In this document: piece by piece, positions 11,549 to 24,700 of the stretch
Layout of the letters: each line of letters begins with the position of its first letter
Position numbering within the stretch: the first letter of the stretch is position 1
Source: Sisyra terminalis
Taxonomy: Eukaryota > Arthropoda > Insecta > Neuroptera > Sisyridae
DNA: 64,000 nucleotides
Assembly: GCA_958496175.1 (NCBI GenBank)
Contig: OY292274.1
Location: forward strand, 15,955,689-16,019,688
Direction of reading: 5' to 3'
Notes under the pieces: generated by a model
What the model was told of the DNA's origin: nothing
What the model saw: the letters and a program-made list of their open reading frames with translations, nothing else
Databases searched by the model: none
Position numbers and translations under genes: made by a program

Positions 11549-14500
11549 AATGTTCAACATTCGTAAATAGGCTCAGATTATATTTGAATGTACAGATTTG
11601 ATGGAGTTAAATAATTTCTTCTTCTTTAGCGTAAACAACAATTAACTCGGTGGCGATTTTCAATTTTAACAGAAGATGAAAATCCTTAAATCCCTTGTGA
11701 GCTTATCCCAACACATATAAATTACATTTCCAAGATGAATGATGACGATAATCATAACAACAATTCTACGACGAAATGTAATAACAAAGTTAATGGTGCA
11801 ACTCCCTGTTTCCACGTCTTCAAATATAAGAATTTGAGACAGTTTTATAAATCTTATATCAACCCATAAAAAAAGTATAACGGAAACTTTTTATGATTAT
11901 AGTTAATTTTGTTTGTCATTAATCTGATCGACATTTAATGTAGGCGTAGTGAAGAAAAATTGAAGCTATCATTTTCAAGTTTAAAAAAATACGGTTGGTA
12001 ATTTTTCTATATGTAAAATACCTGAGTAAATTTTGATTATTAATGAAGTAACGGCAGTTGCGAACATAACAATCCAATTCTTTGTATTCTCAGCTTTTTA
12101 AATTGATTTATTTAGTAAAAATTATTCTCTAATGGATTGCGTCATTCTTATTTACATAATTTACAAACAGGATTCCTAATAATTAATTAACAGTCTGTGT
12201 GACAATTCCATTACAAATGCGACCACAGAAAAGAAAAATGTTAATCGAAAATACAGGTATGGAATGATAGAGAACGAATTTGTGAAATATTTTCTTCTTT
12301 CTCCACAAAATTTATTATTCTAAACAAATATTTTATCTGGCGACATTAGGGCCAGAAAAAATACCATCCTTTCGTTGACCATACAGTAGTTTATTTCAAG
12401 TATCCCCATTTGTTAAGATTATCTTTATTATATCTTCATATGCATTTATGTTTTCCTTTCTTAAGACCTACGCAATATTTCATTTGTAAACATTTTCATA
12501 TACAAATCATTTGATTCATTCATAAAATCCTTTTCTGCGGGAACACAGACGAATGCTTTTCTGAAGGAAAAGGAAGAAGGCAACGGGGCTGGATGATCCA
12601 ATTCTCATTTCTGGGAGAAAAGGGAAGATAGAGAAGATAGAATGGTTTCCGGTCGCTGCACTTTAATTACTTTTAATGAATAAATTCCAAAGACGTGTGG
12701 GGTTTAAGATGGAATTCCTACATCATGTCTTTTGCCTTGATCTTCAGGACAATCTCACACAATACAAAGATAGAAATCGCAGTTGGTCAACATCGTCAAA
12801 CAAATTATTATTGCTCAAACGTCTTCATTTATTACATTATTCTTTTTTCCGCGGAATAATATGACACTGGAAATTCTATTTTTCAAGTAAATGTCTTGTG
12901 TTTTAGTTTTCATGTTTAAGTTTAAAACTTATCTTGGCTATCTGACGATTGCATCTATTTGAATAGCTTTTAATTTTCTTCGTTCGCCGTAGCATAAATG
13001 AAAATTGTTGCAAACTTCTTCTAATTTAATAAATATATACACCAGCAAGTTGAAAAGCGACCACCATACTTTAATTAAATAAGAATGTAAACCACAAAGA
13101 AAATTCCCATTAGAGAATATTTAAGATAAAACTCACCGCATTTTCGTTATTTAAAAGTACAAACTTAGCTTTTACTTGAAATTAAACCCTAAATTTCTAG
13201 AGACAATGTATATTTATTTTTTTTTTTGTAATTTAATTCTCTTCAACTTTATAATTAATCTCATCTAGCACGAATATTTTGTAATTTTTTCGAAAGAGAG
13301 TTTTCACTTTAATTTGACGAAAGGTATAACAATTATTCATACAAAAAATTAAAATTGCAACCCATTTCATATTTATATAGGTAGATAACCGTTTCGCGTC
13401 TGCTTCACTGGACGAACTATAAGATCTAGGCTTAAAGTAGGATAGAAATATTTATTTTTATATATGATATAGGATATATAGAATATATGTTAAATGAGTA
13501 TAATCGCATTTTTAATTTATTTTTTAATTTCACGAGCTACTGTAGAGTGAAAAATCAATAATATTTAAAACATTTTCTTCCTCTTAATCTTAGAATATTA
13601 CTCAATTATTCAGAAAGAAATACTCAATAAAAATATCTTAATATAAAGAAGTACTCATTTAAAGTACCTCTTTACATATGACATTCAAGGTTTTCCCTTC
13701 AGATACTATGTACACCAGGTCGATAGGTGAATTCATTCTTAAGCAGGCCGTATAAAACTGGTCATGTAGGAAAAGGTTTCTCCTCAAATCGATTTTTGTT
13801 TTTCAGCAGCTTTCATTGATTGACTTTATACTTTATTTATTGTCATAGCGAAACACAACTTAAGATAGAGCTGTAGTATTTAAACTCTGGAATGGATACT
13901 CTGATGGTATAAATGATAACCGTGGTATAAGCAGTAATTCATCTCGAATGCAGCCAGTAAATATAGCGGCCTCTACTAAGTTTTTATGCAAAGCTTCTAG
14001 ACGTTACTTGGGTCCATTGCCATAACTTTGGCGGTTTGAAATTTCATAGTAGCATTACGCACTTCTTTCAAGATAAATGTATGAGACGGAAAATCAAGTG
14101 GATTAAGTGTATTAAGGAACTCCACAGGATAGTTTACAGAGTATCATTAGAAATTTATCCATTTATAACGACAATATTTATGGTACTATTTCAAATTCAA
14201 ATCGAAAAAGTTAATCAATTTTTAATGTCGTTTAACAAGTTATAAGTGTTTAACAAATCTTTGATTATAAAATTTGAAATTTTGATTATTGATCTGGCTA
14301 CATGTTATTCCAATAAACATTGTTATCGTTTTTCGCCCTTTTAGAGGACGAATATCCAAAAATTCATTTTTATCGGATGCCTACATTATATAAGAAAAAT
14401 CGCCTCCAAATTTAACGTAGATACGCATCTATGACAAGCAATTTAAGCTGTGGTTTATACAATTAGAAGGTTGGTTTTAAATAATTTTCGTATATTATTA

Positions 14501-17100
14501 TTAAAAAATAAAAGTTTCTGTATCTTAAATTATAATTGCAGACAGTAAGTAAACTATTGATTTGTCTAAATTCATAAACATTTGTCATAGTACCTACTAA
14601 AAATAATATCAAAATAAATAGCCCTAATTCTATTGTAGTTTAGGAAAACCATTAAATCATGTTACAAATTTTGAGAGGAAAATTATAGAATAAAGGTAGT
14701 ATTATAATTTCCAAGTTGCAAAATGCATTTTCAATCATTTGTAATGTTAAATTACTTAAATGTGCAGAAAAGATGTAAGTTATTATGGTTCCTTGATATA
14801 TTGATGAAAGCTGCAAATTTCGACATGAGTCTACACAACTAGTTTAAATTAATATAGTTCTAAAAATTAGATATACTAACATCCTAAAGTTAAAATAAAA
14901 TTTTGATAAAAATTTAAACAAGATTTAAATTAAAATTCTTAACCCGGATTTTATATACTCATCCTAGTAATCTTCACGGATATTTAATTTTTTATTATTA
15001 AGTATATACTATCGCTTTTTAACATCAACAACAACTAAGGCCTTTAGCAACTCTAGAGCTTATAAAAATCCGTAAGTTAAGAAATAGTGATAATTTGCCC
15101 GTTGCGAGATTTGAGACCAACACCTACCGGTAGGCCACCAGTAAGCTAAATATTTACTAGTTAATCCAAGTTTCCTAGTATCCAACCGAAATTAGTTTTA
15201 CGGTCGAAACCGTAACCGAATTTCGACATCAGTCTAAATTTCGGTCGAAACCAAAACTTCCTTATAGGGATATCGCTTTGTAGGAAAAGTATTAAAAATA
15301 ATTTTTATCGATTGATAATTATCAATATTCATAATTGAAAAATCTTATACTATAAGTGGGAAACAATAATTTCTCAACATTTTCATTTCATGAATTCAGT
15401 TTCGGTTTCGGTCGTAGTTTTAGATTTGACGACAACCGAAACCGAAAATTCGATCGAACTCTAGTTAATACTAATAATAATAATATTATTAGTTAATAAC
15501 TACAAATTAATTAAAACTGTGATGGTTTCTCTTTATATTTGAAAATCGAGAAAACCTCTTTTGAAGTAAAGTTGTAATAATTACTTTAAAAAAAGCAAAT
15601 ATTTTTTCGAAAATGTTTCTCTCTAAAAAAAGATTATATTGCCTTCGAAAAGCATGTGAAAGTCAACATAATTTTCATGTTCTCTTGTTTCGACATATTG
15701 CATAATTATATTGTAGTTTCACCACTTCAAGTTTGGCATGGCTAAGAATCAATGACTAGACCGAATTACAGCATGTCATCATTACAATAACGTACTATAA
15801 ATGGGCTATTAACAATTGTAATTATTACACATTTGATTTATGAGCCAAGTTATATTGCCCATGTGGCAAGGATATAGTGAATAGGCTTTCAGCCAGAAGT
15901 GCATTATCCTCATATTACAACCGAAAAGGTTTCAATGTGAAACAGCACGTTTTTATTTTCTCTATAATTTTACTACTCCCAATAAAATTTTAGGTTCCGG
16001 AACAATAAAAAAAGTTAACTACGCTATTTGCTATTCGATCGAATTTCCAATAATACTCACAGCACGATAAATACCTCTTACTTCTCGAAATTTGATAAAT
16101 CCAATTGAATATTTGTTTGCACGACTGATTAAAACAGAACAAAGTTTTATTTAGATTTAAATGTAAATAGGAATGGAGGTTTTTATTTCTAGTTATTTAG
16201 TGTAGTTGGGAACAATTTAGTTCGTTTCGGACAGTGAATATATTTTACTGAATAAAACGCATTATTACAATTTGTATAAAAGAGTAATGGCATTGTTAGT
16301 AGGTATATGGAATGTGTGTGTGATAAATTGCTAATGGTCCTCTTCACTGAACAGTGCGGGCTTACTCCAATTATTTAAACTTGTGTTCAATAAACACTAA
16401 CGAACTATGTTCTCCTATGTGCAATGTGCATCCCCAATGCATTTATGCAGATAAATTGAAATACAATTCCATTGTATCATAACCATTAAAGCTATATATT
16501 GATTAGTAAATATTATTACATAACATTAAATAAAGGCATCTTATTTGTTTATGTATTTTTAAAAAAATCTTTTATTTTATGAAAATATAAATAATCATTT
16601 ACTTGTAGTAATCATTTATTTATATATGTAAATACATTAAGGTTTTCAATTTGATTAGAAATTATTTGACATAAATTCTGTTTAAATCTTACTTTATGGA
16701 TTTATAAAATTACTTAGCTCAAAAATCTAACAGAAAAAACTTTAAGGAAAGACTCAAATTTATTGACAGATTTTGAATAATATATATTTGGCAATAGTAT
16801 ACAAATATGAAGCAGTTTTTAATACAGGTTTAACGTTTGTACGGGCTACATATAAAATAAATTTGTGTGTGATTTTCTGGAAATCTACCTGATCGAATAT
16901 TCTTTTCAGTGCTTCCGAATTGAAAGAATGAATGGCATTTCTCTGCTTGTTATATAATTTTGATCAATAGACAGGAAATGTTAGTGGAGAAAAAAAAATA
17001 TGGGCTCAGTCCAATGATGATAAACGCCCCAAAAACATGTCGTCACGCATATTTCCTGTTTTTCTACAATTGTTGGATGTTTAGTGTTACAAATATTTTT
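11549..17100. other. Intergenic DNA downstream of the NRF-6-like gene
   Basis: The NRF-6-like stop codon overlaps AATAAA at 11544-11549, too close to be a likely poly(A) signal, so the 3' UTR end is undefined. Beyond it the sequence is AT-rich with slightly richer patches at 12530-12870 and 13680-14040 that have no consistent frame. A degenerate CCGAAACCG-type repeat lies at about 15180-15460. No gene can be supported. Confidence 0.45.
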
Positions 17101-17109
17101 CTAAGGGTT

Positions 17110-17440
17110 TGAATTTATCGTTTGTGAATGATGCAGGTCTTCGAGGGTGGCTTGTGAGAAATCCGCCCGGAATGATAACCAAAACCACGAGATCTTGTCG
17201 TGGCTGTCCACTACGACCGGAGACTCGGTTCAATTGTGTTGTTTGGCCACATTAATACGTGATGTTTTGTTCCATTCGTTCGAGTTAAGGGTTTATTAGT
17301 TTGTTGATGGTGCTGATGATGTTGACGGCGATCATCCGTCTACACGTACGTCTGATTTACGGTCCGACTTTTAGTCTTTGAATTGCGAACAATGCGATTA
17401 GTTCGCCTTCTTTTTCGATTTTATTCAAACCGGTGGGTCT
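17110..17440. other. GC- and CpG-richer island, function unknown
   Basis: About 330 bases stand out from the AT-rich surroundings with several CpG sites (for example CCGCCCGGAATG, GACGGCGATCATCCGTC, TACACGTACGTCTG). No long frame and no recognisable protein. It could be a promoter, an untranslated first exon or a conserved regulatory element of a gene lying outside the recognised exons. This is inference from composition only. Confidence 0.35.
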
Positions 17441-17984
17441 TTATTAATTAATTATCAGCAACTACCGAAAGTTGGAAGAGCAAATTGAAATATAGGCTAT
17501 ATTTTTTCTACATAACAGCTTAAAGACTTCAGAAGCCTACTGTAGTACTTAGTGTCTTTACCGTTCACTTACACAAAGATAATAACATTTAAATAAGACA
17601 TTATAACGCTCCTCCAACTACTTACTATAAAATCTTCTTAATTAACAATAATATTAAAATATTGTTAATTAAATATTTAAATGATATATTAAAACTAATA
17701 CTAAATACAGTTAGTCCTCATGTTAATATTTCGGAAGTATTTCTTCTTCAATTAAAAATGAATATATTTTTTACCTGAATATTTGAATTCTAAAATTATA
17801 TGCACTCATAGACGAGGTATAATTACTTATAACAAGATAATTTTAATTTATATAATTGTATAAAATTATTTGTCGAAAATCTTCAATTCCATTCCTTATA
17901 TGTGAGATAACTTCTTTTAAAAATAAATCTACTTAACAATCAACTCAAAACTTATTTTCTTTTTTTGGGAGATAGGTATTTCTC

Positions 17985-18180
17985 TTTGTTTTTGACTGAA
18001 GATACTTTGCAGTAACTTACTTTAAAGTATCTAAAATACTGTATCTTTGTTCCTTTCTTTTCTGACAAAAAGTAACTAGTATCTTAGATACTTTTTAAAA
18101 AAAAAAACTGTATCTACTTTAGATTTTAAAAAGTATCTTAGATATCGAAAAGTAACTTAGATACTGAAATACTACGAACC
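17985..18180 (+). repeat. AGTAACTTAGATACT-rich interspersed repeat, copy 1
   Basis: A short stretch built from variants of AGTATCTTAGATACTTTTT and AAAAGTAACTTAGATAC. The reverse complement of 54551-54720 matches the same order of motifs (GTAACTT, TGTATCTT, TCTTTGTTCC/CTCTGTTTTTG, AGTAACT, ATCTTAGATA, AAAAAGTAACTTAGATAC). The two are therefore copies of one repeat in opposite orientation. No coding capacity. Confidence 0.6.
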
Positions 18181-18365
18181 GAGAGATTAAATACGGAGTT
18201 TTATTTTCTTTGGTGCTACAAGATTCAATTTATCCCTCTTATATTAACCTTGTATCATTATTTTTAAGTGTATTGTATCTACAGACGTTTAGGTACAGCA
18301 ATGATTACCTGGTAACTTTACCTAATAAGTTAAGAAAGTTAGTACCTTCATATTATGCATTATAA

Positions 18366-18587
18366 ATGAAAACATTATATTTTATGTATAGCTTCAAAGT
18401 TATGTCTTTAAAAATTCTCAGGTTTTTCAGCGGAAAACTCAGACTTGTCCATACGACACTTAATACAAATCTGAATTTAGTTTTCGGACAATCTAATACT
18501 TTAGAAAAAAAACAGAGAATTCCTTTCTGGCTATTACAAAAAGAAATTAATACATTATTTAAAAAAAATGCTGTAAAAGCTTGACCT
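18366..18587 (+). pseudogene. Possible DIRS-like retroelement scrap
   Basis: An open frame of 72 codons contains SGKLRL and later RIPFWLLQKEINTLFKKNAV. A GKL...IPF...KEI..LL.K.AI layout is typical of the region just before the reverse transcriptase of DIRS-type elements. The frame ends at a stop and immediately precedes an unrelated LINE fragment. The similarity is short and judged by eye, so the assignment is tentative; it could be chance. Confidence 0.28.
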
Positions 18588-18689
18588 TTTACAGAGCAGA
18601 GCGGCAGAATTTCAATCCTTGATAGAGACTGTTAAAGTGCTATATTTGATCCACTCTCATGACTCATGATATCTAGGATCAATAAGAAC

Positions 18690-19080
18690 AAAGGCTTTCG
18701 AAATGTAAACATTCCGTAAAATTCTAAAAATTTCTTGGATATCGTATACATCTACTGAAGAAGTTCTTGAATCTTCTGAACAGAGAAAGTGAGCACTACA
18801 TATAATAGAAACTTACCAAAAGGCTTATCTGGGTCATGTTCTGAGGAATAGCAAGTATCGATACACTCAGCTCATTACCAAAGAAAAAATCGAAGTAAAA
18901 CGAAGAATAGGAAGAAAAAAAATATCATGGATGCGCAAAATTCAATGAACAGCGCTTAGACTTTGAACAACTGTTAACAAGCGAGAAGATCATACCAACG
19001 TTTGTCAATGTAATTGTCAATCTTCATTGATAGAAACGGCTTAGAACGAAGAAAATTATAGAGGATTAAATTAGTAGTGA
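18690..19080 (+). pseudogene. RTE-like LINE, C-terminal reverse-transcriptase remnant
   Basis: One frame, interrupted by several stops, reads TKAFEM*TFRKILKISW, EEVLESSEQRK, YQKAYLGHVLRNSKYRYTQL, then EKIEVKRRIGRKKISWMRKI. The order FEMWxYRRxLxISW, EEVL, YLGHxxRxxKY, KIxGxRxxGRxxxSWLRN is the C-terminal signature of abundant insect non-LTR elements of the RTE type or close relatives. At least three in-frame stops show it is dead. The 5' part of the element is missing. Confidence 0.8.
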
Positions 19081-19333
19081 AATGCAAAAAAAATCCTATT
19101 TGTTATGTTCAAGTTTCTAACACATCATTATGAGGGCCGTAACTACCCTTTTATGATCCTAGTTTTATCTTCTATTACTATACTCTTAAAATGTTCCACT
19201 CTTACACGGCTCTGGAAATAAAATTGACAATATTTATAAAAATCGTCCATCCAAAACTATTGTATGTTATTACAATTCATGGTTCAAAATTTGGTCCCGA
19301 TTTGATCATTTCTATGTGCTCTTTTAGAGTTTA

Positions 19334-21785
19334 CTAGCTGATGCCCGCGACTTCGTCTGCGTAACGTAGGTGTAGATTATATTTTCTTTTTAAATTTGCT
19401 ATTTGTTGTGGCATATGAAAATTATTTTTTTTTTTATTTCTTTTACGAAAAACATAATCATACTTAAGAACACTATTTTGTCAACTTTAAAAATACAAAT
19501 TTAATAAACTGTTACTTAGAATAAAATAGTTGTATATAATGATCAATTCATTTTCAAAAAATAATTATAAATATCTAAAAAGTACCTAAAAAAACCGTAT
19601 ACCTACGGTAGGTATACCTATCGTGAACCAATTAATCCGTAAATCAATCAGCATTTATACATAAATAAAAACTATCGTTAAGTTCTATAAAGTCAGTCAT
19701 AATTATAACTTAAAACAGTCAAAAGTTATCAAAACACTCGCCTAGATATTTATAATATTAGTAAAAATAACATTTCATTGTCTCGACTCTCGAATGAACC
19801 CTTTTCTCGAAACTATTTCACTACTGCAATGTACGAAACTACCGAGAAATTAAAATTTGTTCAATTGAACGAAACCCAGTTCCTCCATAATCAAGTATAA
19901 CCATTGTGTATCTATGCACTTATTACTAAAATATCTGAATTTCAACTATATAATTAAATCATTTCCTTTTAGTTCGCCGAATTGCTCGCTACTCGATATT
20001 CGCTCACTAATGTATTTATTTGTGAATACGTATTTCGGATTTTTAGGTTTACAATATGTGAAAGCCAAAAAACTTAATGCTCACTTATGAACTTAACCTT
20101 TTTCAGATATATATATTAGAGTTTAAATTTTTAAGCAGATCCTACGTTTTTGAATCTAATAATAAATCAACATTGTTTTATTTTAAGCGATAAAACGTTT
20201 CGTCTATAACGAACATATTTTAATAATTAAACTTAAAATTTCGATTGTTGAATAGACGTTATGCCGTACAAACTTTGCCACCATTTTTCACTTTTTTAGG
20301 GGAGGAATTATCAAAACCCCTTTCTTATTATATATCTGCATCGTATAAGAAAACCATTTTCCAAATTTCATCGACACAAATATGCTTTTATTTGGAAAAT
20401 ACAATGTAAAACGAAAAAAATTATGACCTTCTTTACTTTGATATCATTACTAAAAAGCAATTCGATTTCGCACATTTGGACGTTGTACATACAAAATTGT
20501 TGGAAATAGGTAGAAAACGTGGAAGTAAATTCGAATATTTTATTTATTTTCAATAACAATAATTGATTTTCAAATTTTTCTAAATACCGAAGAAAAGTTA
20601 GTTTGGAAGATTTTATATTTTGATTGATAAGATTGATAATGAAATATGTGACAAATAATTGCTCCCTTAATGTTTTTCAGCAGAATAAATAATTGCTCCA
20701 GGTCACAATCATTGGTTGATAAAAATTAGGTTTTAAAAAGTTTGATTGTTGAAAAACAATCAAAAATTAAAAATCGCTTAGTTAGAATAAGTACTACATA
20801 CACTTTCATACTAATTTAGTGAAATAACGTTATTTAAAACGTTGTTATTAAAATGATATAACAAAAAAAAGAAATTTATAGTTAAATAATTAATAATAAG
20901 TTTTAAATTACACTTATTAAATTCAAAATTTCGATTGTTGATTAACTCTACATTTTCTCATACAAACGTAGTCACCCCTTTTACTCTTTTAGGGTAGGAA
21001 TTTAAAAAAAAAATCTTATCAAATGTCTACTCCTTATAAGGAATACATCGAATATTAAAATTTCATCAGTCAGAGGGGATCTATAAATACAGGATTTTAT
21101 GTATGCACGGTTTTAAAAACGTATTTTCTTTAAGTTTTATTACTATTATTATTATTGCTACTATTACTTTTTTTCGTTAATATGTCCTTATTGAGCAATT
21201 GTAAGGATCTATTTACAACAATTTTGTAAAAAAAAAAATAAAAAAAAAAGTTTACTGTAAGATTCGAACCCACGTCTTAATAATTAGGAGCATTAGAATG
21301 TTAGATACGTAAGCCATTACGCTATAACATCAAATATGTGTTGTATATATATAAAGGTTTATATTTCAAAGAGGCAATTTTTCAAAATTTAAATTGAATT
21401 TACGGTGCTTTTTATCAGTTCAATTAAAAATATTTTTACAGATTATTTTCTAACTTTTAATTACCTTTCCAATGATACATAACTCACCTGTCTAGTGTAA
21501 AAATTTCTTATTTCATCCCTTGGTAATACCTTCCCTTATTATTTCTTTAGAATGATAAGTAGCCTATAGTCTGTGGGAAATTGTGTTGTATCTTAATACC
21601 AAATTTCATTAAATTCGGTTGTTCCGTTCTTTAGTTAAATCGGGACACACAGACAGACAGACAGACAAAAATTTTAAAAATGTTAAATTTGGAATAAGGG
21701 CCTCTTGAAACAAATATTTACCCAAAAATTGGGTTAAAAATCGAAATGTACAGATAGACGTAAGAATTTTATATATTAGTATAGA
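19334..21785 (-). mobile_element. Non-autonomous Helitron, about 2.45 kb
   Basis: On the minus strand the element begins 5'-TCTATACTAATATATAAAA (at 21785) and ends with GACGAAGTC, a small hairpin, then GCGGGCATCAGCTAG (at 19334). It sits between A and T. A 5' TC, a 3' CTAG preceded by a hairpin about ten bases upstream, and insertion between A and T are the defining marks of Helitrons. No Rep/helicase protein is visible, so it is non-autonomous. Inside are a CAGACAGACAGACAGACA tract (21651-21668), a tRNA-like segment (21255-21330), two internally repeated blocks (from about 20234 and from about 20927) and a module shared with the second Helitron at 34386-35315. Confidence 0.82.
21255..21330 (-). 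repeat. tRNA-like segment inside the Helitron
   Basis: Minus strand: TAGCGTAATGG (A-box-like, 21314-21324) followed about 43 bases later by GGGTTCGAATC (B-box-like, 21260-21270). The spacing fits RNA polymerase III internal promoters, but the 3' acceptor stem and CCA-proximal pairing are not convincing. It is therefore a tRNA-derived SINE head or tRNA pseudogene, not a functional tRNA. Confidence 0.5.
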
Positions 21786-24700
21786 TATACCCTGCACATC
21801 GTTGGCATCCTCCTAGTATCTCCACTGATTGTCATTTTCAAAAAGGTCCGATGGAAAAATCCAATCAACACATGAAAGTATACTAAAGTAAAACTTTAAG
21901 TACTATTGAGGCAAGTTCAGACAATATAAGATTTACAGTTATCTATACGTGTACTATTGCACTGTATTAAACTTTGGATGACCAAAAACTTCATAGAACA
22001 ATTATGTCAACTAACTAACTAACTAACTAACTTATTAAAAAAGAATTAGAACCGTATACCAGACTAATAGAACTAAATAACACACAACAGTGAATGCATA
22101 AATGTCACTTAGAATTATATAAACTGTATTATACTATATTTCTTGGGAGTTTAATTTTAAACGAATTTCTCTGATTAAAACTATACCAATAAGTATTCGC
22201 GAAGTTATCATTATGGAATCAAAAGAAAAGATCCGTAAAGCTAATCGAAAAGACGATTCTTAACAGAGAAAAAGACTAAGTGGTATTTGATACGAAATTT
22301 CTATGGTGCACTTAACAATGCGCTGGTGGCTCTTACTCTGACAGTAGTCCTACATGGTCCTATACCTTTAAAGCTATATTGTTTTAATATGATCTCTTTA
22401 GGTATAGGTTATTACTCCTAAAATATTCCCTTATATATAAACAATGCACACATTTTCAAATTAATTTTTCAATAAAAAATATACTGTCCTAATACTGTAA
22501 TTCTAATGCCTAAACTAATACCAAAAATAATATTGAGCAATTGTTTGCTAATATTAACGTGATAAGCAGTTATAGGCGAGAAACTTTTCGTAATTTTATA
22601 AAAATATCCTTAGTATAATGGTGGTAATACAAATCAAAATAAGTATAAGTTTTCAAAACTGTAATCCTCAAATTTGGTTTTGATAGCCCTAATAAAAGTT
22701 AATAACAAATAAATAGAACATGGCAAATTTATTACCAACCACTTTTCATAAACTAGCGACATTTTATGAGTATCAACTAAATATGTACAAAGAACTAAGT
22801 AAGGATCGCTATTTATAAAACGAGAGTATTTTTATTGATATTGGCAGAAAACTGAATAAAAATTGGAATTTCAGCAATATAAAATTATTATTATTGCTGT
22901 TCCCATCGTCAAAATAAATAGAAACGTAAATGGCGAAGTTTGCTATTATTTTCTAAACTTATATAATGTGTGTACGAACAACAAGGATTTTTATTGCGAT
23001 CTTAAAATGCTCTCTCCATTCGCACATTTTTATTGTGCAGAATATTCACGACCATTCACAATAGCGACTGCGCCACGTAAAGTTGGGGATGTTTTCCCCT
23101 TGCGATCCAGATACACAATATGGGCGACTGGCCAAAGATTGTGTGGCACCGTCAACATACTCAAATGGTTATTGCTTGACATTCTAAATTTTTAGTTGTT
23201 GTTTGCCACGGTAAGTGTTGGTTACGAGCTTTTAAAGTTTTCGTGTTTCCTCTATTTTATGATCATAAATTTACTTTTCGGAATTCGAAAATTTTTCTAC
23301 GTACGTTGCGGATTTCAAAACTGTAGACGTTCCGTGGCAGAAAGTTTATCTGTAAAATTACATACGACTGTTGATAACAAATTTCAAAAATTTATCTTCA
23401 ACTTTATCTTTTTTTTATTATATATGACAAAAATATATGTTATTGATTTTACTTTATGGTGTAATTTTAAATGCACTATTTTTTTCCTAAATACCTTTAC
23501 AATATCTCTACAGCAATGTTGGCAAACTTTTTGTAGAAAATAGGTCAAATTTAGTTTACTTTTTCGTCAGTATAGCGTCTCGTTTCAAGTATAGTCTTGT
23601 TCGAATTAAACAACTCATCCTCTTCTATCAAAAAGTAAGTGTGGAAATACTAACTACGGAACACAAATGAGCCCAGGACAAAGCGGTATAACATAGAAAT
23701 GGAAAACAGGAAAGTTTGTTCCCTTGAAAATCCAAAGAAATTATTATTTTTCTTCTGTAAGCATATTCTAGAAATAACGAAATTATGAGCTAGTGCGCTT
23801 GTTTTTTTTAATTTTTGATTCACTATGTTTGATTCGATATGTTTGAATTTTTGATTCGACGAACATTAAGTCAATTTTCCTGTTCTTTGAATTCAATTTT
23901 TCCTTTTCTGAAACATGTTATCCCCTCTGAAGAAAATTATAAGCGAAGTTCATAATTGATCACGGGTAAAGCATTCATAGATTTATACCTTTTCTTTAGG
24001 ACACTAAATCTACAACTTCAGGTAGTTCAGGTACATAGTTAGGTAGTGAGACTATAATTTTGACGTTATAACTTTTAGATATACAATTAATAAAACTTAA
24101 TTCAATAAATAAAGAAAGTAGATACACATTATTACCTTGCGAAGAATGCTTTAATAAAAACTACCCAATAAATAAAATATCTTAATGGATATCAAAATTT
24201 TCACACTCGATTTTAATTTTAAAACAAGAGTGTATTGGTCGCGACCGAATGGAGAATGCATCCTTAACTGTGAACGAAGACAATGCGCAGACACTGTACT
24301 GTATTATCGGTTCCCAATTGGTGTTCCTGTTATCTTAATAGATAAAAGCATAATTTACCTTTATCAATATATATAAGAACTATTAACGCAATATATTTCA
24401 AGGGTCTGCCAATATGGTAGATAAATATAAGACATGTTATTAGGAATTCATGTGACAAGAAATATTAAATTTTTGGTCTTTCAATTTGATGAAAATTTAA
24501 TTTTATTTGACAAAAACTTGGCTAGCAAAGAAGACATGATAGCGGATTTATTAGAGAAGCGATCAAAAAATTAAGCTTTCTAGTTAATTATTTTTTTAGT
24601 ATCTTCTCGTTAAAGGAGGCCGTTGATGATGGTTAAAGTGAATTTGCCAAGTCAAATTATCAACAATTTTTTAAATCTTCACCGTAATTTCAAATAATTA

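Noticed and set aside
21255..21330. Functional tRNA gene
   Set aside because: A- and B-box-like motifs are present but acceptor and anticodon stems do not pair convincingly, and the segment lies inside a Helitron.
21649..21669. CAGACAGACAGA tract as an independent microsatellite or CRISPR-like array
   Set aside because: It is an internal part of the Helitron family sequence; units are four bases with no spacers.
22863..23195. 110-codon open frame as a gene
   Set aside because: No recognisable domain, no signal or splice-linked neighbour, and flanking frames of similar length exist by chance.
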